The notes beneath the pieces were generated by a model, which saw nothing but the letters and a program-made list of their open reading frames with translations, made no database searches and had not been told where the DNA came from. A stretch of DNA of 64,000 nt from Desmodesmus armatus (lineage: Eukaryota > Chlorophyta > Chlorophyceae > Sphaeropleales > Scenedesmaceae): contig VIIQ02000761.1 in assembly GCA_007449985.2 (NCBI GenBank), positions 62,001-126,000 of the forward strand, read 5' to 3'. Position numbers and translations under genes: made by a program. Position 1 is the stretch's first letter. Each line of letters opens with the position of its first letter. Shown piece by piece: positions 60,086 through 64,000 of this stretch.

Positions 60086-61816
60086 GCCACAAGCGCAATA
60101 TCCCTGGCAACAACTAGTCAACTCAAAATCGCTGGCAGCTAGAGCGGACGCCAGAGGGCTTGGCACGGCTGTTGGCACGTGGCACAACCACTGAGGGTCC
60201 TTCCAGCAGACACAGCAATGGGCAGTTCACCTGGCAACACCTAAACGACTCAAAGTTGCTGGCAGCTGGAGCAAAATGTGAGGAAACGTGCCACGGCTGG
60301 CAGCACATGACACAACCCCAGACTTCTCCCAGCACACACAGGAACTGGCAACAACTACTGCAATGATAGGGGATGGCAATTGCCCCTGGCAACACTACAC
60401 AACTCTGACAATGACTGGAGACGAGGACAACAGTGGGACGCCAACAGATATGACAATGCAAGTGCCGCCCGCCCCTCGCCTCACGCACCCGTTGGCCCCA
60501 TAATGCCCTTGCGCTGTCTTCTACATGCCACCACTCACGCCATGCATTCCCCCCACCTATGTCAGGTGAGCCCCGTGCTTAGCAAGCAAAAGGCACCTGC
60601 TTGCTTTGACAAGGGGCCAGCCTGCCCCCGCAACCATGCTGTCACAGGTGTGAGGAGATGTGACATGTGCAAGGCCGGCACAATTCATGTGTGCATCAAC
60701 CAATACAGTACCAAACAGGTGTGTGCTCTGGAGGCATACATGGCAAAGAGGCCAACAGGTTGCCGTGCATCTGCACATGCAGAAATCCTACATCACCAGC
60801 GGTGTTGTACTGCAACTGTGTCTTCTTCTCCTTCAGGCAACAAATCAAGGACACTAGTCAACGGGTGGTCCGCATCACAACACCAAACTCAGCCACAGCA
60901 AGAGAAAGAGGCGGGCTAGCCGCCTCTTGCAGCACTGGATTGCATGCAGGGGTTGGTGGCAGAAACACCACCACGCCCCAGACATACAGCATCAACAACA
61001 GCATCAACAACAGAGACGCTGCACCTTAGATAAATAGGATACTCCACTCGCGCTGATATAGTAGAGGCAGCAGCAGCTGCATGAAATCTCTTGTTGGCGC
61101 ATGCGTAGGAAGCACAGCGGTTCGAGCTGCTGAAATAGCCACCACACTGTGTGTACAACAGTACGAGTATGTACAACTGCTGGCCAGCAACAGGGGCAGC
61201 AGCAACACACATCCCCAAGAGATACACAGCAGCACAAACAGGCAGCCGTACCTGCAGATAGTCAGGTGCCTGCCTACACCATGTCAAGCGCCAAACCTCA
61301 AAGCCGAACCACAAACAAAAGAAACGCAAGCTGCTTGGCAAGGTGTTGCCTTGTGTTGGGTTGTGTTTGTCTTCTGCGCTGCAAATAGAGATGACTGGAC
61401 TCCGCCTGGGTGTCAAGGACTTAGTTGATCTTGATGTCAGCACAGTTCCAGAACCTGCAAGCGTAGCAACAACAGCAGCAGGGCAGCGGTGAGGATGAGC
61501 TTTGATACAAACTGACAAAGGCACATGCTGGATGCAACTCATGTGTCTACACATAAGGTGCCGCATGCAGCCCATGTGAGCATGTTTCACACCAATCTCA
61601 AAGCAGCTGCTGTTTCATCACTACTGCTGAGCTCGCAGGTTGTCCATGAACTCGCTTGCAGGACCTGCAGGACAGCATGTGTGCTGGGGCACGGCTACCT
61701 GTCATCAGCACCACCATGCCTCTCAACGTGTGCGGTGCCGCAACCGCGCAGCCAGGTAACCCCACAACCCTCTAAAGCCTTTCCTGCACACCCCAGACCC
61801 CCAGCACGTGTCCCAC

Positions 61817-63243
61817 TCACTCTTCAGGGTAAGTTGCGCCAGGCGCACCGCAGTTGGCGTAAATCACAGGCTTCTTGCAGTTGCCGTTGGTGCAGGAAGG
61901 CCAGCACCTGCTCGCAGTCAGGTAGTAGTGCACCAGAGCGCAGTGCTCGCACTTGTAACCTGCAGGAAGCTTCCACTTGAAGCTGTACACAAACATGCCC
62001 TTGAACTGGTCACAGGCCCATGCAGCACAGCCCTCCTTCTTGCCATATGGCTTCATCTTGTAGACACCAAACTCGGTGATGGGCTCCACGGTTGGGGTGA
62101 AACCATCAGAGACACCGGACCAACCGCGGGTCCAAGGGAGCTCATAGCTGGTGCCCTGACCATCAGCCCTGTGTGACAGATGCAGCAGCACAGGCCCGGC
62201 AAAGCATAGCACAGCGCAGCACAGCAGGGTGAGTTTTGGTTTGTGGATGCATTTGACACATTGCTCTACCGATGATGCTCTTGCAGCATTCGATGGTTGT
62301 GCTGGACGTCCAGCAGGGGCTCACGCCGACTGGTGTGCATGTACGCATGCAGCATGTCCTGGGAACCCAACACGGAGTGTGACTGACGCTTCCCACTACG
62401 TGCGCCATGGGGTTGCGGCTGCAGTTGTGAGTCACACAAGATTGCAAGACATTCCTGCATCTTCTGGGTTTCCTGAATTTGTCCTGCAGGCAGTGGCGCT
62501 TCCCAAACCCACCTCTGCAGGGCCTTGCACTCGTTCTCAGACTTGGCATTCAAGGGGCACACGCTCATGAAGACACGACCCAGGTGGTTCTGAGCAAACA
62601 CAATGTCTGTGGTGATCTCACTTCCAGCGGTGTACGTGCCCATGACCGAGCCGGGGGACATCCACTTCTTCTGGCCTGGCTCATCGCCGCAGATACTGCC
62701 TAGGTTGCGTGCTGGCCACTGGAGCTTTCCGCCATTGCTGACAACATCCACGCCTGCGCGCCAGGACACACAGTGGTGGAAGATGAACAGTCAGAGGTTT
62801 TCGTGCAGTACAGTATAGCAGGGAGGAAGACTGGCGAGATGTGGTGAATGAGTAACCTGAACTGTGCCAAGCAGGCAAGCAGGCAGGTGAAACCGGTCCC
62901 TGCTGGTGACAATGCTTTGAATGAAAGGATGAGGTGTTTGAAAGCCCAGGACCAGCAGCAGCTCGTGCAGTTCAGCAGTGGTCTGTGCAGTCTCTGAACC
63001 CTCAGGCACACAGACCGCAGGGGCCCCGTTCAGCAGACTGCTACATGCTGTCGTAGCATGCCAACAATATTGTCAACACCCACCTCCTGCATTCACAGCA
63101 TGTGGGTTGTAGTTGTAGCGCAGGGTGTAGTCCAGCCACTGACGGGACTTGGGGTCGATCATGACCATGTGAGCCTGTGCTGGCAGCAGCAGCTGCAGGA
63201 TAACAGCTGCTACGCACAGGATGACAGCTGACTGGCAAGCCAT
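61817..63243 (-). CDS. AA15-like lytic polysaccharide monooxygenase (chitin-binding type-4 fold)
   Basis: Three exons (63084-63243, 62513-62753, 61817-62168) join in phase to 250 residues. A 24-residue signal peptide ends LLLPAQA, so mature residue 1 is His25 of HMVMIDPKSRQW, the N-terminal His that LPMOs need for the copper brace. The second His is His110 in VFAQNHLGRVFMSVCP. The rest follows the family: NAGGVD, ICGDEPG, then near the C terminus KWKLPAGYKCEHCALVHYYL. LPMOs cut chitin or cellulose oxidatively. AA15 is known from insects, other invertebrates, algae and oomycetes. Substrate here is not predictable. No CBM or GPI site seen. Copper brace residues are present; activity is inferred. 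Confidence 0.88.
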
Positions 63244-64000
63244 GGTGTACACTGCGGGTCAAGGCAGCAGTGAAGCAGCAGCCAGGGTGGGAGCTTGAGT
63301 GTGAGTTCGCTGTAAGTTGCTTGTAGCAGGTCAGGATGCACAAAGAGGATGCTTGAGTTTAAAAGTAAGCCATAGGGTCCCGGGCATAGGGTTAGCACTA
63401 GCCAGGGCGACGAAAACCGTATGTCAGTCTGTTGATCCAACATACTCGTTGCTCCTTCCAGAATAGCTGGGAAGGGCCCCACGAAAACCGTTTCAATCTC
63501 AGCTGATACTGTTGCTGCCAGGTTGGCTGTGGAGTGCTCGATGTGGGCCGCGGATTGGAACAGGGCGTTGAACACACCTTGGCGCGACGGCGATCCACTC
63601 TTCTCAGAAAACCAGCTAGGGTACTGCTGGTTGTTTTGCTCAGCCTCGGGGGTATCGGCTATCTGTGAAAGCCGCAACAGATGCTGCTGTTGCGCTGTAG
63701 CAGTGAGGAAGTCAGGGTGGAATGGATGTGAGGTGTGTATGGCGTAAGGGGGAGTTACTGCTGCGCAGGCAGCAGTTTCGGATCAGAAGGGAGCCCGGGT
63801 GACAACGCGCCTGTCCACCTTCCCAACTCCCAAATCGTCTGACAGGCCGCGAGGAAGCTGCTGTGGTCAAGGCCGGCTAACATATAGATCACCAAACAGT
63901 ACAACTTTGTATGCCTCAAAATGAGTGATCAGTGTGCGGGTCACTTGGGCATGCGGGTCACCCGGACAGGTTCAAAGAGCAAGAGTCCCCTCTCTGCTTA
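63244..64000. other. Upstream region of the LPMO gene; weak minus ORF
   Basis: Must contain the minus-strand LPMO promoter. Minus frame 63400-63677 (SEKSGSPSRQGVFNALF, HSTANLAATVSAEIETVFVG) is protein-like but unrecognised and runs into low-quality sequence. Could be an exon of a neighbouring minus-strand gene or chance. Confidence 0.3.

Larger units (their letters stand above)
57855..61816. other. Long intergenic region with tandem repeats and weak ORFs
   Basis: No gene is recognised. Plus frame 58956-59219 (MCETCLTPGRPCAACELVKC, then EFVEKHSRLPRADEKW) looks partly protein-like and may be a mobile-element relic. Plus frame 59379-59969 and minus frame 60916-61590 are open but show no domain. 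Diverged 130-bp tandem repeats lie at about 60100-60440. Confidence 0.4.

Noticed and set aside
60916..61590. 224-codon minus-strand ORF as a gene
   Set aside because: No recognisable motif, and its sequence is interrupted in style; no exon structure could be built.

Overview
This window is nuclear DNA of a eukaryotic green alga. The genes are broken by many short introns with GT-AG ends (a few GC-AG), chloroplast-type and secretory leaders are present, TGTAA follows some stop codons (the usual chlorophyte poly(A) signal), and the sequence is rich in TG/CA, CAG, poly-G/poly-C and CTGTAC simple repeats. The mix of plant-type genes (phosphoglucan phosphatase, carboxyarabinitol-1-phosphatase-like, expansin-like) with animal-like extracellular modules and Ser-Pro-rich stalks points to a chlorophycean, volvocalean-type alga (Haematococcus-like is a guess from style, not proof). 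Exon structures given here were built by eye from splice sites, reading phase and protein similarity.

Layout. 1-3505 (-): SMP-domain membrane-contact-site protein (extended synaptotagmin-like), running off the left edge. 3954-5795 (+): emopamil-binding-protein-type sterol delta8-delta7 isomerase, divergent from it. 10257-13753 (-): chloroplast 2-carboxyarabinitol-1-phosphatase-like histidine phosphatase. 14056-19337 (+): plastid-targeted membrane protein with a C-terminal O-methyltransferase. 20114-23376 (+): secreted expansin-like protein with a LINE remnant in one intron. 26328-31885 (+): F-box-like leucine-rich-repeat protein. 33827-37933 (-): secreted NIDO-domain protein. 38343-38939 (-): unknown reading frame broken by two TAG codons. 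41349-44412 (+): secreted beta-helix-like protein with a Cys-rich tail. 45103-50882 (+): type II membrane protein with a Ser-Pro stalk, six sushi-like modules and a PAN-like domain. 52061-55345 (-): TTC7/NPG1-like TPR protein. 55616-57854 (+): LSF2-type phosphoglucan phosphatase. 61817-63243 (-): AA15-like lytic polysaccharide monooxygenase.

How it fits together. Three head-to-head pairs share short intergenic promoters (3506-3953, 13754-14055, 55346-55615). The stretch 33.8-50.9 kb holds three neighbouring genes for modular extracellular proteins, and the expansin-like and LPMO-like genes at 20-23 kb and 62-63 kb also point to cell-wall or matrix work. Repeated partial copies of exon edges lying inside introns recur in several unrelated genes (carboxyarabinitol phosphatase, methyltransferase, expansin-like, LSF2) and are the most unusual structural signal. 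Two genes each appear to lack one base at a short homopolymer, more likely assembly error than true lesion. Dispersed repeats, foldback elements and microsatellites fill the intergenic and intronic DNA. No rRNA, tRNA or CRISPR array was recognised.
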